Source: Cyanoderma ruficeps (lineage: Eukaryota; Chordata; Aves; Passeriformes; Timaliidae). Taken from it: DNA of 64,000 bases. This document shows, piece by piece, positions 36,476 to 49,975 of this stretch. The notes below the pieces were generated by a model. It saw nothing but the letters and a program-made list of their open reading frames with translations. It did not search any database and was not told where the DNA came from. The position numbers and the translations under genes were made by a program. How positions within the stretch are numbered: position 1 is the stretch's first letter; each line of letters starts with the position of its first letter. Location: positions 27,732,337 through 27,796,336 of the forward strand of contig VZDJ01007753.1 in assembly GCA_008694505.1 (NCBI GenBank). Reading direction: 5' to 3'.

Positions 36476-39400
36476 AGTGGAACTAAGCTGATGAGAGACT
36501 GTAGCCACCATTAAGGTCAATCATGTTTCTCCTTTTGACTTCAAGGCAGGCAATGCTTCACACTACAGCATTCCCATGTAATGTCAGTGGCATTAATTAA
36601 TGGATATACACCATGGTGCATAACACTACCCAAGAAAATATGTGGTCTGAATGCCCAGGGTTCAGCGTACTGCTGGAACTGCCCATGTGCATATAGGCCT
36701 ATTTCAATCAGTTCATAGCAACACTACTCAACCTTTCTTAAGAGAAAGTGAATTTAATGGAGCCATTGACCTGTATCATTCTGACCTACCATATCTCTTA
36801 ATTTTTTCTTTCCTTGTAACAAATGCATGCCTGAGTTTTAAAACTGCTCCATTTTGATCAAAGTTCAGTGCTGCTATGTGGCAGTATAATAAAGGAAAAT
36901 AAGAATGTGGTGAAGGGAAGAGACAGAGTGTGGTGGGAATGCAGGCAGATATCCAAGATATTTAGGTCTTTGACAGAGATGTTGATGTCACATTAGACAG
37001 ATAACACTCCTCTAGTGGGTCTTGCTACTCTCCAAGGCAGAGCTGTCGAATATGCTCATAAAACTGCCAGTGAAAGGTTCACATTCTCAGACTGGCATGT
37101 TATAAGTAACAGAAATTTCTAATAGTTCAATTTGACACCTTTAGTTTTACCCATTGACTTGCGGTTACTCCTGGTGACATTTGCCAACATAGGCTGTCAG
37201 AAGTTAATCCTTACCAATAAAAATTAGGTACATTTTCATTGAAATTTATACATTATCCAAGTCCAAATCTGGTGTAAATGGATTAAGAAAATTTTACAAG
37301 GAACTATGTATCTAAAATAAAATGAAAAATCCGGTGTCTGTCATATTCTTTGTTTTATACAGATGTTAAATAAAACAGACTATGCAATATTTTTGAGTCA
37401 AGTTGGGAGCAGAAATACACAGTCCGGTCCAGATCTAATATGAGCTTACTTAAATTTGATCACACTACAATTCCGTCTCTTAAAAGTAAAAATCATTGTA
37501 CTTGCAAAACTGTGGCCAAGTATACCCTTTCAGCCACGATCCGATTGATAGAGTTTTTCATTTCTTACTGAAATATGTCCCAAGATTGTCCCCAAACCCC
37601 AAGAAGTCTTAACATAAAATTCCAGACAAAAAACCTAGAAACATCCTGTATCTGCTCGGGTCTTGTAACTTTTCTACTCCACAGGACAACTCTGTGCTGG
37701 TATTGAAAATAGGTTAAATAAGTTCTTCAATATTTAGTTCTTTTTAAACAGTGGATTGAAAAGAATCCAAAAATATGCCAATGTTGATTCAACTGTATTG
37801 ATTAAAAGTGAAAGAAATTGACTTTTTGAGGTCATGGAAGCCCAAATAATATGAGGGACTTCTAGCTTTTTTTTCTAAAGGTGAAAAAGGTTTGTGTAAT
37901 TGCTCTGCCTCTCCTCCTGCTGCTCCCCACTCCCCTTAGTAATTCCTCAATATGTAGTCTAATTTCAATGAAATTATACAGAAAGGTTGAAATTCTTAAA
38001 AGAGCGATTTCGTATTCAAGCTGAGTAAGAGATACATGAAAGCAGGCGGCTGAGCGGGGGTGCAAAAGAAGTGTCCTCATTGCCAGTAAGATCGTGGGAC
38101 GACATCAGCCATCAAGCCACAAGATATCAAGGCTAACACAGGAGAGAGACCACAGAACCAGGTTCCCTAATTCTGATATTCAATGAACTATTTTTCTCTG
38201 AGGCTTTTACATTCAAATCCAATAATTTATCTACAAACTAAGAGATCTGCTGACTTCATTTTAAAAGAAATTCAAGGGGCTTTTTCCTAGTATCTTGTCT
38301 CTCCTTTTGGAAGCTTTTCTGGTCTCTCAATTATAGTGTCTAAATGAATAAATAACTGAATGCAGCTATTTGTATGATTACCAAAACCATGCTGATGGAG
38401 CTAGTATGCAAATTCTATTCCAATAAAAGTAGGTTATGCCTTTTGTATGAAAAAGAAAGATGTAGTTAGATGAATTTCAGCAGTGGGTAACTCTCTCTGG
38501 AAATAAAATTTTGAACAATTCTGAGGTACTGTGAAGGGAACTGCATATTCATTTTCACAATAAATATAGACTGGCTGCAAGAAGCCCTAGTGTTAGCTGC
38601 ATTTCAAAATAGTTTCACTTAATAAACACATGTGCCACTGTAAACATAAATCCTGTAGAATGTACTTAGATGTTCTTTACTGATCCATCTCTGCAATTGC
38701 TACTGCAGCTGATGGATCTTACACATGATAAATCGTGAAAAGAAATTAAATGCCCAGCTCTGTGAAATAATAACTATCTATAGTTCCTGCTGACTTCCGT
38801 TTAGAAATATTCTTTAAGAATTCAGTTGAAAAAACTATAACAACCCCCTGTTCTCTTCTTCCCTAAGGACAAGAAAAAGAATGAAAAAGAGATGGTAGGT
38901 TTGTCTCAATAATATCAGTAGTTTTATCATGCACCTGGTATCTTTAGATGGATTTGAAACACTTTTGATGTGACCTACAAGATCAATAATGATTACAGTG
39001 GATGTTAGTGATGGAACTTCCTCTGTGTATGTTCTTGTCTTAGCAAATCAAATTCTTAACATTATTTCAATGTATTTTTCTTTAATTCTACTTGATTTTT
39101 ATAACATGAGGGCAAGGATTGGATTTTTGGTTGTTGGGTTTTTTTAGAATTTAAAGGATTTTAATTTAAGTAATGCAGTTGTCACAGTGCAGATAAAGCT
39201 CCGACTGTCATGGGTCCTATCCATTCATGGTGGAACTGCAGGAGACAACAGAATTACACCAGTGATGAATTTTGCTCATTGTGTTTCTTGCACTTAAATT
39301 TAATCAACCCTTTGTAAACCTCTTACATTTCAATGGCATTATATGAAACAACTCAATGTGATACAATTCTTTTGTTGAAATTGCATTGATTCCTCCGGAG

Positions 39401-39959
39401 ATGCAGATATCAACACGAGTCTCTAAGATCTCATCTTGCTTAAGGTTACTGAAATAATTTCATTTTTAGTTAATGCTTTTAGGCTTTTACATAATAACAT
39501 ATCTAAATGAATTTGTATGTTAAACTTGGAGTTGGTTTGTACAAGGTCAGTGTTACATTGTTGCTCTGTTTGTACTACTATCAATGAGAACTGAGTCAAA
39601 GCTTTTCTTTTCCAAATATGAATGACTATACTTCTGAAATAAAGTATGCTTATCTAGATTCCAGATCACTATAATATAAAATTCTGACAATTTATTTTTA
39701 TATGTTTGATGAATTAGGGTTTTTTATTTATTTGGATGTAATTTTAAAGTGAATTGAGAATACTGAAAAATAATGCACTTACCTCTAGGTATTTTAAAGA
39801 CATTAGAAAACTCATAGTTAAAGTTTAGTTGGTAATAGACGCTTAGCAGCAATGTATGAATGGTATTACTGAAATTATTATCCCTTGGGGTTGGAAAGAA
39901 GTCCTTTTGTCCCTGCCAGCTTCTGAGGCAGAAAAAAAATATTCTGCAGTTCTTCCAAC
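36476..39959. other. Noncoding DNA, no gene seen
   Basis: CCCATTGACTTGCGGTTACT at 37150-37169, followed by CCTGG, looks like another foldback trace (consensus memory: CCATTGACTTCAGTGGAGTTACTCCTG). Frames at 36651-36857 and 37862-38080 are short and unrecognised. 38.1-39.9 kb is AT-rich with nothing identifiable. Confidence 0.55.
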
Positions 39960-40020
39960 TGATGATGTCAAAGCACTCTGCAAATATCAGTGCTCAAATT
40001 AACAGTTAGAGCAATTTGCC
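39960..40020 (-). mobile_element. Possible MIR-like fragment
   Basis: TCAAAGCACTCTGCAAATAT, CAGTGCTCAAATTAACAG and TTAGAGCAATTTGCC show the AAGCNCTTTNCAAA start and approximate spacing of a reversed MIR core. The CCATTTTACAGATGAGG anchor is missing, so confidence is low. Confidence 0.3.
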
Positions 40021-43000
40021 AGATATAAATCCAAAGTTATTTCTCATTTTTTTCTCTTTTCTTTCAAGCACAGGCATGCCAATACCCAAACCAACAGACT
40101 GCCTATATCATTTGTGTGTTGCTACAACGTCCTGTTTACAGGGTGCATTCCACACCAGGTCAGTAGTTAAAACACGTCTTTAAAATGGCAACATTAGTGA
40201 GATTACTTCTGCTTGTTCTGAGTTCCCTTTTTTATCTTCCTGACTTAATTTCCATACTTGAGCAATTATCAAAAAGTGTGTGTTGAAGATGTGGCTTCCT
40301 CTGGACCAGACCCCCTAATTGTATGTAATTTTTGAGTATACTCCAGGAAATGTTTATAATTGAGGATCCTGAGCTAAGGGAGACATTTTCTCTGGCCTAC
40401 CAAGTGGATTCAACAGGTGAGCCAGAAAAATGCCTCTTCTTCACCTTTGTCTCCTTCGGAACTTAAGAAGGGGATTAGCATCTGATTCATCCCTGAAAAT
40501 ACTTTCCTTGGTATCTCTCCTGACTAGGGAAAGCCCCCATTTCCCTCAAGGATGAAAGTTTAGTGAGGAGTAGATTGAACCTTGGAATGAGTACTCCAAG
40601 AACCTGGAAATGTCTGGGCTTTTGGTTGCTGCTTGTTAAAGACAAGGGTCCGCATACTGTAATATATTGATATCACAACATCTATCAATAGCATATCAAT
40701 AACCTCAGGGATTTCAGTGGACCTATTAAAGTTTAAAAGGAGAGTATTTACAACCGTTTGCACAATCAGTGACCCAAAAGTGATTCAAATCTCTTTTTCC
40801 CAGTGGTTTGAACTCCTCCATTAAGTGGACTATTGGACTCATAGTAATCTTGTCATTATTAAGTTAGGACCTAAAACTGAAAAGGTCAACAGGAAGTGCT
40901 TCTTTTCCAAAAAAGAATTTGAATTTACATTTTTAAATTGCTTTGGGGGTTGGCTTTTAGTGTGTGTCTGTGTGTAAAATTGGCCAGTGCTAGCAATCTC
41001 CATCAAATATTCTCATGCAGTGTTCACTGTATTTTCTTCTTTCCAGATACACTTTTCAAAACTTACCTACATTACGGCAATAATAAAATAAATACTATGT
41101 TCCTAAAATAACTCTTCAACTGTAAAACAGATAGCAAACCCATTCCTCCTTGCAACAGTGAGCAACAGTGTACTTTCCAGCAACCGCCAAACACTATGAA
41201 AATGGTTTCATTTACTTCCAGAATTTGCCAAAAACAGATGATGACTGATACTGGTAATGACTATTTTCTATTCTCTATCCCTAAGTAATTGACCATTAAT
41301 TATAATATCAATAGGCTGTGGATAAGTAAAGCAGACACATGTTAGGGCTACATTTCATTTGTAACTGTTTTGTATATATCATAAATCTCTAATATTGGGC
41401 TATTGTCACACATGATGAATTATTGTAAGCATGTCAGCACATAGTGGAAGTCAAGTACATTCAAATACTACTCAGTCAGAATTGAATTTGGCATGATAGT
41501 CTCATAAAAGGGGACTCAATTGAGAGTTTCCACTTGCCTGCTCTAAACTTGTCACTTGTAGGTGCTAAAGAGCTTGTTGTGTTGGTTTAATTAGTCAACA
41601 AATCGGTCCTTACTTGATTGCGTGGTCGTATCACATATGTTAACACTTCACTGTTTGATGGAGATATTAACAAGTGACAAGAGTCTCTTGGTCTATGGAC
41701 TTTAAAGAAGAGAAGCTCTTCTATATTATTTCATTTGGTCCTGCCAATATTTATTAGATCATGCAGGCTGCAGGCTGCCAACAAGAGAAAGACAACACAA
41801 ACATTTTTCAGGGTTATGCTCATCTGTATCCCAAAGAAGGGTCACTAAACAATCGATGGTAGAAGAATATAAGTAAGATGAGTGTTTTCTACCAAAGCTT
41901 AGAAATCCATTATATGATACAGTTTGCTGCAGACCTCCTTGGAGCTTTTTTCACTTAAAGATAATTTATGACAAGAACAGAGAGGTTCTTGAAAATGCTA
42001 TAGCAACTGGAGCTGAATGATGCCACTCTGGCACTAGATGCATAGTCACCAGAGGCCAGTAAAAAGGAAGTTTGCATTTGTATGAAGAACTGTATTAGTT
42101 AAGCATTCATCAGTGTTGTATAAAATATTCATATTACTTGTTGGTGGAAGATTAAACAAAAAAACTTCAATAATTAAAATGGCTTATTCCCAGGAGTGGG
42201 GGGTAGGGAAAAAGTTGGTCCTCCGCAAGTTTGCAAAAGGGCTTGTCTATTCACTTTTTGTATAGCAGCAAACAAAAGAGGAGTGCATACTTTATAGGCT
42301 CCACTTGTTTGACCACCATTCTGTTATAGCTTTTATCTGTGCTTTACCAGTAATCAGGTCTCTGAGGCATGGGCTGCAATGAAGAGAAATACATCACATG
42401 TAGAAAATCTCCTTAATCATTTTTGATGAGTCTCTTGCTAGAAAAAGCCATTTAAAACATTGTGATAGGTGCCATAAATGCTATTTGTCATAAATATTGA
42501 CTGACTGGTCTTGGCAGTATGTGAAAAATTATAATGAGAGAGCACCTCTGTAACTTTGCTATAATAATTTATTTTATTTCTTTTTTTGGAAAGCTGGGGG
42601 ACAATTTGAATGATTGCCTTAAGAGGGAAACAAATAGGATGCATATACATAAAACCTCATTGCTTCCATCTTCATTGAAATGTTGCAACCTCCTAGCTTC
42701 TTAGTTTTCACTACAATGCTTACACTGAAGTTTTCCTCCCTTTTACTGCAAAGACTGATCCTCAAAAGTCAGGGTCTGCTACCAGACAGCTGTCTTAAAT
42801 CACCCTCACTTTTTCACAGTGATTTTAGGCTTTTCATGTAATGTTACTGCTACAGGAACATTCACAAAGCCAAGTTTAAAAATTCACAATATACTTGCTC
42901 ATAATAAGCAATGATAGAACAATATTTTTAAAAATAGTGGTGAAGAAGTTTCTTGCCTTGATTTCTCTATGCACCATTTTACAAAAATGTTAAGTGTATT

Positions 43001-44028
43001 CAAAAGCCTGGACATATATTTTAAATATATAATTTTGTAAAAACAGGAATAATTTGTTACTACAAATATGCAAAGATTTTGAAAATGTGTATGTAAATGT
43101 GCAATCTTAGGAACAGAAAGCTGTTGTAATCTTTTTAACTGCATGGAAGGTCCTTATTATCACAGATTATTTTTTCATACACCTATGCATAGACATGCAC
43201 TGTTTTGTGAAAACAGTAAAAATCTTTACTAGTAAGCATATAAAATGTAATGGCTGTTCTAAACTGATTTTCATTTGTGTGAGTAGAGATTTTATCTGTG
43301 GTTCTCAGATGTAATCTGCATTACCTTACATTGTTCTAATTAGTTTGAAAGTACTATTCACTTCTTATCCAGGAATCTAGAGTAAATTGCCTTATATTGC
43401 TATAACGTTTATTGCAACAATGGTGAAGGTGACATGTAGGTATTTAGGGCTCAGATACTCTGAAAACAGAATAAAATATTATCTTGCTTTTGTCTCAAGT
43501 AAATATTTTACCTTTTTTACCTTAGTATTTTTTATGGTGGATGGTCATATCCTGTATCTTTGGAATATGGATTATAAATTTCCACAGCTTTCAAATTACT
43601 CCTGCCCTGGGCAAGAGACCACACCTTTAAGGGATATTCAAATAAGAATTTTTGCCCAGATGCCCAAAATCTCTCGGAAAGTTTGTGGTAGTGTCAATCC
43701 TTCAAATTGTTGGGGAGCTTCTGTGAATTACTAAGTACCCTTCATTTCTATTGATTGCAGTGAACAGGGGAAAATTAAGAACAAATAAAACTGAAGAATT
43801 CAGAATACATCTGAAGTCTTTCAAAGTGAGGGTTTGATGTTCTAAATTGGTGACCACTTTGGATTTGTTATGAGCTAATTTACATTGATGTTTGTGGACG
43901 TATTCTTTCCCTGTTTACTAGTTCAAAATTTTGTTCATTGCTTGTTAATTCAAAATACACTTTTCTTATTCTAAAATGCTGTTTTACTCTAATCCCTGAC
44001 CAGTGCCTTCTCTTCATTCTTTTCTGTC
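40021..44028. other. Noncoding AT-rich DNA, no gene supported
   Basis: Only scattered frames of 67-115 codons, such as 43387-43734 on the plus strand, without resemblance to any family. A small GCAGGCTGCAGGCTGC repeat lies near 41764. No transposon is recognised until the CR1 copy at 44.3 kb. Confidence 0.55.
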
Positions 44029-44042
44029 TTTTTTTTTTTTTT
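44029..44042. repeat. Poly-T tract upstream of CR1
   Basis: A 14-base T run about 240 bases to the left of the recognisable CR1 sequence. CR1 elements normally end in short 8-bp repeats and not poly-A, so it is probably unrelated to the insertion. Confidence 0.85.
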
Positions 44043-44279
44043 CAATCAGATCTGTTTAATTGATTGCTTTTCCTACAGGTTGTTATTTTGGTTGTGTGGC
44101 AGTACTACCCAAATTCCACCTCCTCTATACAGAGTTGAATGACCCTCCCAGTGCCACCATCATGGCTGGCAGGTGTTCTTCCCAAAGCTGATACCAGAGG
44201 CTATTGATGTAAAGCTGGTAGGTCAGCCCAGAGAAACAATGCCATCTCTGCAGATATGGGGGGCCTGCTATTAGATGCC

Positions 44280-45345
44280 TCCAAAGCTGTCCCTTTTCTG
44301 GGTTGAACAAGCTCAGTGCCACAGCCTCTCCTAACAGGGCAAATGCTCCCACCCCTGACCGTTTCTGTGGCACTTTGCTGAACTCCCTCCAGTTGGTCAT
44401 TACGTTTCTTGTTACTGGTGCTCCCTTACTGGTGCTGAACAGAGTGTCTAGATGTGGTCTCTGGGCCAAGTAGAGGGGAATAATCACTCTCCAGTCTACT
44501 GGCTGTGCTCCTGTCACTAATGTCTTGGATGCTCTTGCACAGGGTCACACTTTGAGGGCTCATGTTCAGCTCACTGCCCACAAGACCACCATCTCACCTG
44601 GAGAGATGAGGGACTGCTTCAAGGAACTCTTCCTTCCTGGGGCAGGACTTTACACATGTCCATGTTGAATTTTGTAATGTTGGCTTCTTCTTCCAGCCCA
44701 TCTTGGGTCCCTTCAGGTGGCAGCCGGTCCTCAAATGCATCAAGTGGTCCTGCTGGCTTGGTGTCATCTCACACTTAATGAGAGAGCACTCTACTGTCTG
44801 CTTCAGATCATTGATAGAAGTGGTTAACATGACCAGTGCCATGAGAGATCCCTGTTGTACTCCATTTGTAACTGGCCTCCAGAGAGAGCAGGACTTACTA
44901 ATCACTACCAGCTGATCCTGATCACTCAGTTATTTACTCAACCATTTGTTCAACAACCTAGAGCCTAACATTCCACCTCAGACACAGGAATGTTGGAGGG
45001 ATTGTTCAAGGTCCTGATAAAGACAAGATAAATTACATCTGCTGCACGCCCCTCAGCAACAGATACAGCCATTTCATCATCAAAAGCAATTTGGAAAAAC
45101 GTGATTTTAACTGCTAACTTTCCAATAACCACTATCTTCCTACATCCATATATTCGTTCAAGGAGGAGTCATTCTGTGATTGTCCTGGTGACTGAAACAA
45201 GGCCTGTACTTTCCCAGGTTGCCCCTGTTTTGAAGATGGATTCAGCATTTGCCCTTCTCCAGTTATCATGGACATCCCCCTGATCTCTATGACCTTTCAG
45301 AGATGGCAAAGTGGCCTCATTATGATACTGAGTATAATAAAGATT
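44280..45345 (-). mobile_element. CR1 LINE, 5'-truncated, inactive
   Basis: Best-preserved transposon in the window. On the minus strand, frame 44905-44594 contains WRPVTNGVQQGS followed by INDL and VECSLIK, matching CR1 reverse transcriptase (WRPVTSGVPQGS...INDL...IECTLSKFADDTK). Frame 44517-44125 contains VIIPLYLAQRPHLD and later LGEAVALSLFNPEK, matching the thumb and C-terminal region (VIIPLYSALVRPHLE; EERLKELGLFSLEKRRL). To the right, TTCCCAGGTTGCCCCTG and TTGCCCTTCTCCAGTTATCA match the antisense of the upstream reverse-transcriptase region. The catalytic FADD box is lost: the aligned residues read CEMT. The coding frame is split over at least two frames. Similarity may continue left to about 44125. 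The endonuclease part is absent, as usual for 5'-truncated CR1. Confidence 0.9.
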
Positions 45346-48300
45346 CCAACAGAGACGAGGAACCATGCCCTAAAAGCTTTGAAAAAATATGAACTTTTTT
45401 GCTATTCAATCCCCAATTACATAGTAGGAAATAACAAATAGTTTCAGTGTAGGGAATTAATTCAACAGGACAATTTGGGTGATTGTCATCGCCCTGTCAA
45501 TAGCCTGGAAGAAGCCCTTTCAATAGCCTGAAAACAGCCTTTTATAAAGAGTGGAATTATATGAAAAGTGTTAAAGAGTAAAGTCTCTTTCTGAATGCTC
45601 TTTATTCTGTCTCTCTGGATTCTTCTTTACATATGTCCATTGAGACACTGAAGTTTTTTTCGCTATTGAACCAGTGCCACTATGAGAGGATGAATCCCAT
45701 CCCCTTTTTACTCATACATTATCAATATAACTGTTAGGTATGCATTGACTGGAACATGTGCAGCTCTATTAGGACCAGTTCTTTCTTGCATTGAGAGATG
45801 CCTCATCACGGCATACATATGTATATGCATGGTCATTCTTCAGATTAGCCACAGCCACATCTTTGTAAAATGCTTAATTACCAGAACACAAAACACAGAT
45901 TACATTTCCTTGCCTAATCAACTTCAAGATAGAGTGGATTCTGCCTTGGGGCTGGAAGATCAGTGTGATGACATCTTGAGATCCCTTCTAGTCCTATTAC
46001 CCTTGTAACAAACAGACAACAAAGAAATCCATTTGCCACCTATGTGTGCACTGCCAACCATGAACGAGAAAAGTGATACTTAGCTGTGACTGCTGAGGAA
46101 TTGTCTTAAACTATACAAGTAAAGTCAGACAAAGATGACAAATGCTTTGTTATTTGAAAAGAATGTCCTCAGTTACTCTTAAGTCCTCTAGAGAAAATGT
46201 TTATTTTGAAAGATAAAAAGATATTCCAGTAAAATCATCCCCAGCCCCACTTTTAACCAAAAAAAAAAAGTTTTAAATACAAGCAGGGATGTATTACTTG
46301 TCAAGGGAAGCTGCACAGTGTGGGTCTCAATTATCTTCAAGTGTCTGGAATTCCTTTACTGTCTTCTGTAGCTGCAAAAGGACTCTGCAGGTAGACTGAC
46401 AGGTAGAGTGCAGCACTTTTAGGCAGCTAAATTGTGGTGGAATTAATCTTGTCTTAAGAAATGACATGGAGTTTGAAGCTGAGATGCTGAAAGATAATTT
46501 AGATATGATACAATAATATTATATCACAAATATATATTCAGTTCTGAAAATCTGATAAAGGGATGGTTACCTCTGGCATGGGAAATGGAGTAGCTATATG
46601 TATAGCCCAAAGAGCATGAAGCAACCCTAAATATACTGCAGTCATTTCAACTTGTCTATTACAACTTTTAATAATGCACTTGCAATTGCAGAGCAAAAAG
46701 TGCTGGTTCCTACTTAAGTTTGTAAAATTGATATAACATGCTATTAAAAGAATAAGAAGAAACAGCAATAATTACCCTTAACGTCTGTGTGTAGGTGCTT
46801 TCCACGTATGTTCATCACCTTGACCAATATATGCCTCTGCCCTTTGATGTTACATACAAAGACTCCAAAGTGTCACCTGCTCAGAGGTTTTTGAAAGGTC
46901 TAAATGTAATCCACTAGATGTCAGGGCACTGCACATAGAAACATCCTCACAAGATAAAATACACACTGAGTTTCCCTGGTCTACGCTTTGTTTGTCTGGA
47001 GTTTCCCACCAACCAGGTCATGGAACCCAGGAAAGATAAAAGAACTCAGGACTAGGCCAGCCAATAAGCAGGTCTCTCACCCCCATGCCATGCCTTGGAG
47101 ACAGTTGGCAGATATTCTCAGGCCTTACCTCAAAACCTGTGCCAAACTTAGAAAGTGACAGAGCCACCTACAGAGGACCTCAGTTCCAAAACAGAGCAGT
47201 GCTAACATCTAACAAATTTCTGAAATCTGATAAATACAAAAAAATACAGAGTTCACCTGCGAGAGATCCCACAAAATGAAAAGGCACAACTGACTGTATG
47301 CCAAGAGGTTATTTTGCAACAGCCACATAATGACTTGATCTCAGCTACAAGTGTTTAGATGTCCTCCGGCTAGTTTCAGATTCTGTTGTGTTCCATATGC
47401 CGGCAAAACAAGAAGAAAGAGTTTAAGACATGTTTCAGGCTGCCATATCTGCACACTATAGAGTTGGTGCATAGTCTTAAGTCACACAGGCTCTAATGAG
47501 ATACAAGATTATGAACTATTGAACTAATATATGAACTACATTGTTTAGTGGCTACTTTTGTTTTGAAAAAAAAATGTACGTGAACATATGTTCAAGATTT
47601 CCATCAGTGAGGACATGAACAACTGTCCTACTTTCACTGAAAATATAAAGGACATAAGTTAATAGATAGTTAATTTCATATTTCATAAATTCAAGGTGCT
47701 TTTCATGACTCTTTACTTCAAGGAAAAGACTGGCCTTCAGAAATCCCAGAAGGTTCAGGAATACTTGGATGCAGTAGTCCCAAGTCTTTCAAACAGGATC
47801 TCCATATCTGTTCTTGCTTGTCAAGTTGCAACCGTAAGCATTGCTTGGATCTGTAATACCAGATTAAGTTCCAGCAGACAAAGCTCAACTACTATGGGTC
47901 TGTGTAAGATGTTAGGAACAGTGAGTCATCCCTGAATTTACAGCAAAACATCAAATATGCATATACAAAGTATATATGGTAAAATACGGAAGTGTGATTA
48001 TTTATTGTATTTTTATGATCATTGCACTTACATCTTACATTTCTATCTCCTGAGCACCCCTTGATGGCCCCAAAAATAAGAGACAAACTTCCAGAAAAAC
48101 ATTATCCTCTGAAAATTAAAATATCATCTCACTAATGCTCTCTGTAGTGAGGGAGAGTATTACACTACCAGAAAGGATGGCAAGACCCAGAAGGATAAAG
48201 TCTAGCAGGCCTACAAGACTGAACACTGCAGTTGAATATCTTCAAATAAATACTTACGGTCAGTTTTAACAGCTCCAGTTTGCTGTAACAGCAGCTGTTC

Positions 48301-48436
48301 TAAAAGTAATTAAATCAACTTGACACTAAATATAGACTCAAAATGTTTAAAGGCTTTCTAAAATAATTTTGAAGGGTTTTTTTATCTGCGGGAAATTAGA
48401 AATTACTTCAATTAATACAAAAATATACTCCAACTG
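45346..48436. other. Noncoding DNA, no gene seen
   Basis: A 22-bp imperfect direct repeat lies at 45497-45541 and an A-run at 46260-46270. Frames at 45745-46008, 46538-46768 and 47696-47935 are under 90 codons and unrecognised. No transposon recognised right of the CR1 copy. Confidence 0.55.
45497..45541. repeat. Imperfect 22-bp direct repeat
   Basis: Two adjacent copies start with TCAATAGCCTG: 45497-45519 and 45520-45541. They differ by two substitutions and one indel, so this is a small tandem duplication. Confidence 0.8.
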
Positions 48437-48530
48437 AGGCTATAAATATATACATATATATTTAGGCTGTATATGTATAGGCTATATATATTCAGGCTAT
48501 GTATATTTTTATATATGCTCATATATATAC
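48437..48530. repeat. AGGCTATATAT minisatellite
   Basis: Four imperfect units each begin AGGCT(A/G)TA followed by a TATA-rich spacer of variable length (starts near 48437, 48464, 48479 and 48494), then a TA-rich tail. Degenerate units indicate an old tandem array. Confidence 0.75.
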
Positions 48531-49639
48531 ACTGAAGAGTTTACAAGGATTTTTATAGAAGAATGTCACATCTTTAAAGGTCAATAAACAATATAAAGGT
48601 TTCGTGACCATTAAAAATCACCTTATTGGCAAGCATTTTTTTTCCACAGTGGTTAAAATTTACAGGCCAAAATTGTAGGGGGTTTAATCCCAAACATGTT
48701 GTTAGTGCACTGTCTTAACCCTAAGAGTACTTGACAATGCAGTATATTGCCCCAATAAGAGTAAAAATGAGGAAGTCCCAGCTAACTCTGGACCTTTCTT
48801 CAGGTCCTGAAAACACCCTTGGTACCAACTGCTAAAGGTATGAAATGTTCCTGTTGGCCTTTGCTCACTGTAAGGGTTAGAAATATCTGTGCTACAAGCA
48901 TGGCAAGGCATCTAGTTCCCTCTCCTGGAGGTGCTTTCCTGCCAACTGACCCCATTTTGGGTACATGCCTTTCATCTCAAGATTTTTGTGCATCACAGCA
49001 GAGGAAGAGGAAAAAATTGGTTTCATGAGTTTTAGATTTGCGGGAAGGAAAAAGGAACTCATATTAAAAACTAAAAGGCTTTTTAAAAATCTCTTGAGGC
49101 CCATATGTCTGTGTTATTACCATATAACATTGAATAGAGCAGGAAATGAAATATCAAAATGTCACTTTAAACCTGTAGTTAGGGTATTAGGGGCCTGATC
49201 CAATGCCAAGGGAAGACAATAGGGAGGGTTTGTATCAAATGCTGAATGCCCTCTGAGCCCATCAAAGGGATTATGTACCATTTGGCAAATCTGTATTATC
49301 CTGTGCTGGACCATGCTAATCTTATTGTGCCATTGCAATTGTGGTAAACATACAGCTGATGCAAACATATCTAGGACTTACTTTTTTCCAGGTCCTGAAG
49401 GATTTATTGAAGGAGATTTCCCCTCTTTTTTTGTATATCTTAGCATTGGAATTTACTGAAACATATTAAGAATTCCAGAATTTCTTCATACAAAGTCTAC
49501 ATCTATTCTCTTACTTAGTTAACAATACCGAACTCAACCAAATCAAACCGGATACTTGATTCTTCCTTCACAGAAAATATTTTACCCATTAATGAGAAGT
49601 TTTCTTATATAAAGGAATTCAATTTTTTTTTGATTGGCG
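48531..49639. other. Noncoding DNA, no gene seen
   Basis: Overlapping frames on both strands (48819-49028 and 48965-49198 plus; 48702-48911 and 48892-49104 minus) rule each other out. GGGGCCTGATCCAATGCCAA at 49190-49209 recalls the end of a sauropsid foldback repeat but is too short to call. Confidence 0.5.
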
Positions 49640-49975
49640 TTAGACTCACAGACAGACAGAAATAAGCTGCCATTCTTCCATTTGATAGCCAGACGCTGCC
49701 AGTTGTTGCTAGGACAGTCATGCTGTTAAATTAGGTCTAATGAACGAGTAATTGCTTTAGGTATAGTGAACCATTTCAAAGAAAACAAGGATTCTAATTG
49801 ATTTGCAATTTGTTTGGCACATTGCATTGTCTGGGGCTATTGATTAGTCTTCTGGATTTCACACTGCATGTGTTTCCCTTTATTAAGGGAATAACAGGTT
49901 ACTGATTACTTTCCTTCTGGGTTTAATGTAGCGGTTAATGTCTACTTTGTTCTTGTGTCATGTCACAGGCAAGGA
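49640..49975. promoter_or_regulatory. Candidate conserved noncoding element
   Basis: Repeat-free block with many TAAT and ATTGAT cores, CATTGTCTGG-type SOX sites, TTAATGTAGCGGTTAATG and a short inverted CCCTTTATTAAGGG (49878-49891). Its texture fits vertebrate enhancers. Constraint is not measurable here. Confidence 0.3.

Noticed and set aside
45481..45545. Possible repeat array like a CRISPR
   Set aside because: Only two adjacent imperfect 22-bp copies without spacers, in vertebrate DNA.
49190..49209. GGGGCCTGATCCAATGCC, similar to a foldback repeat terminus
   Set aside because: Only about 18 bases match; the expected CCATTGAAGTCAATGG core is missing.
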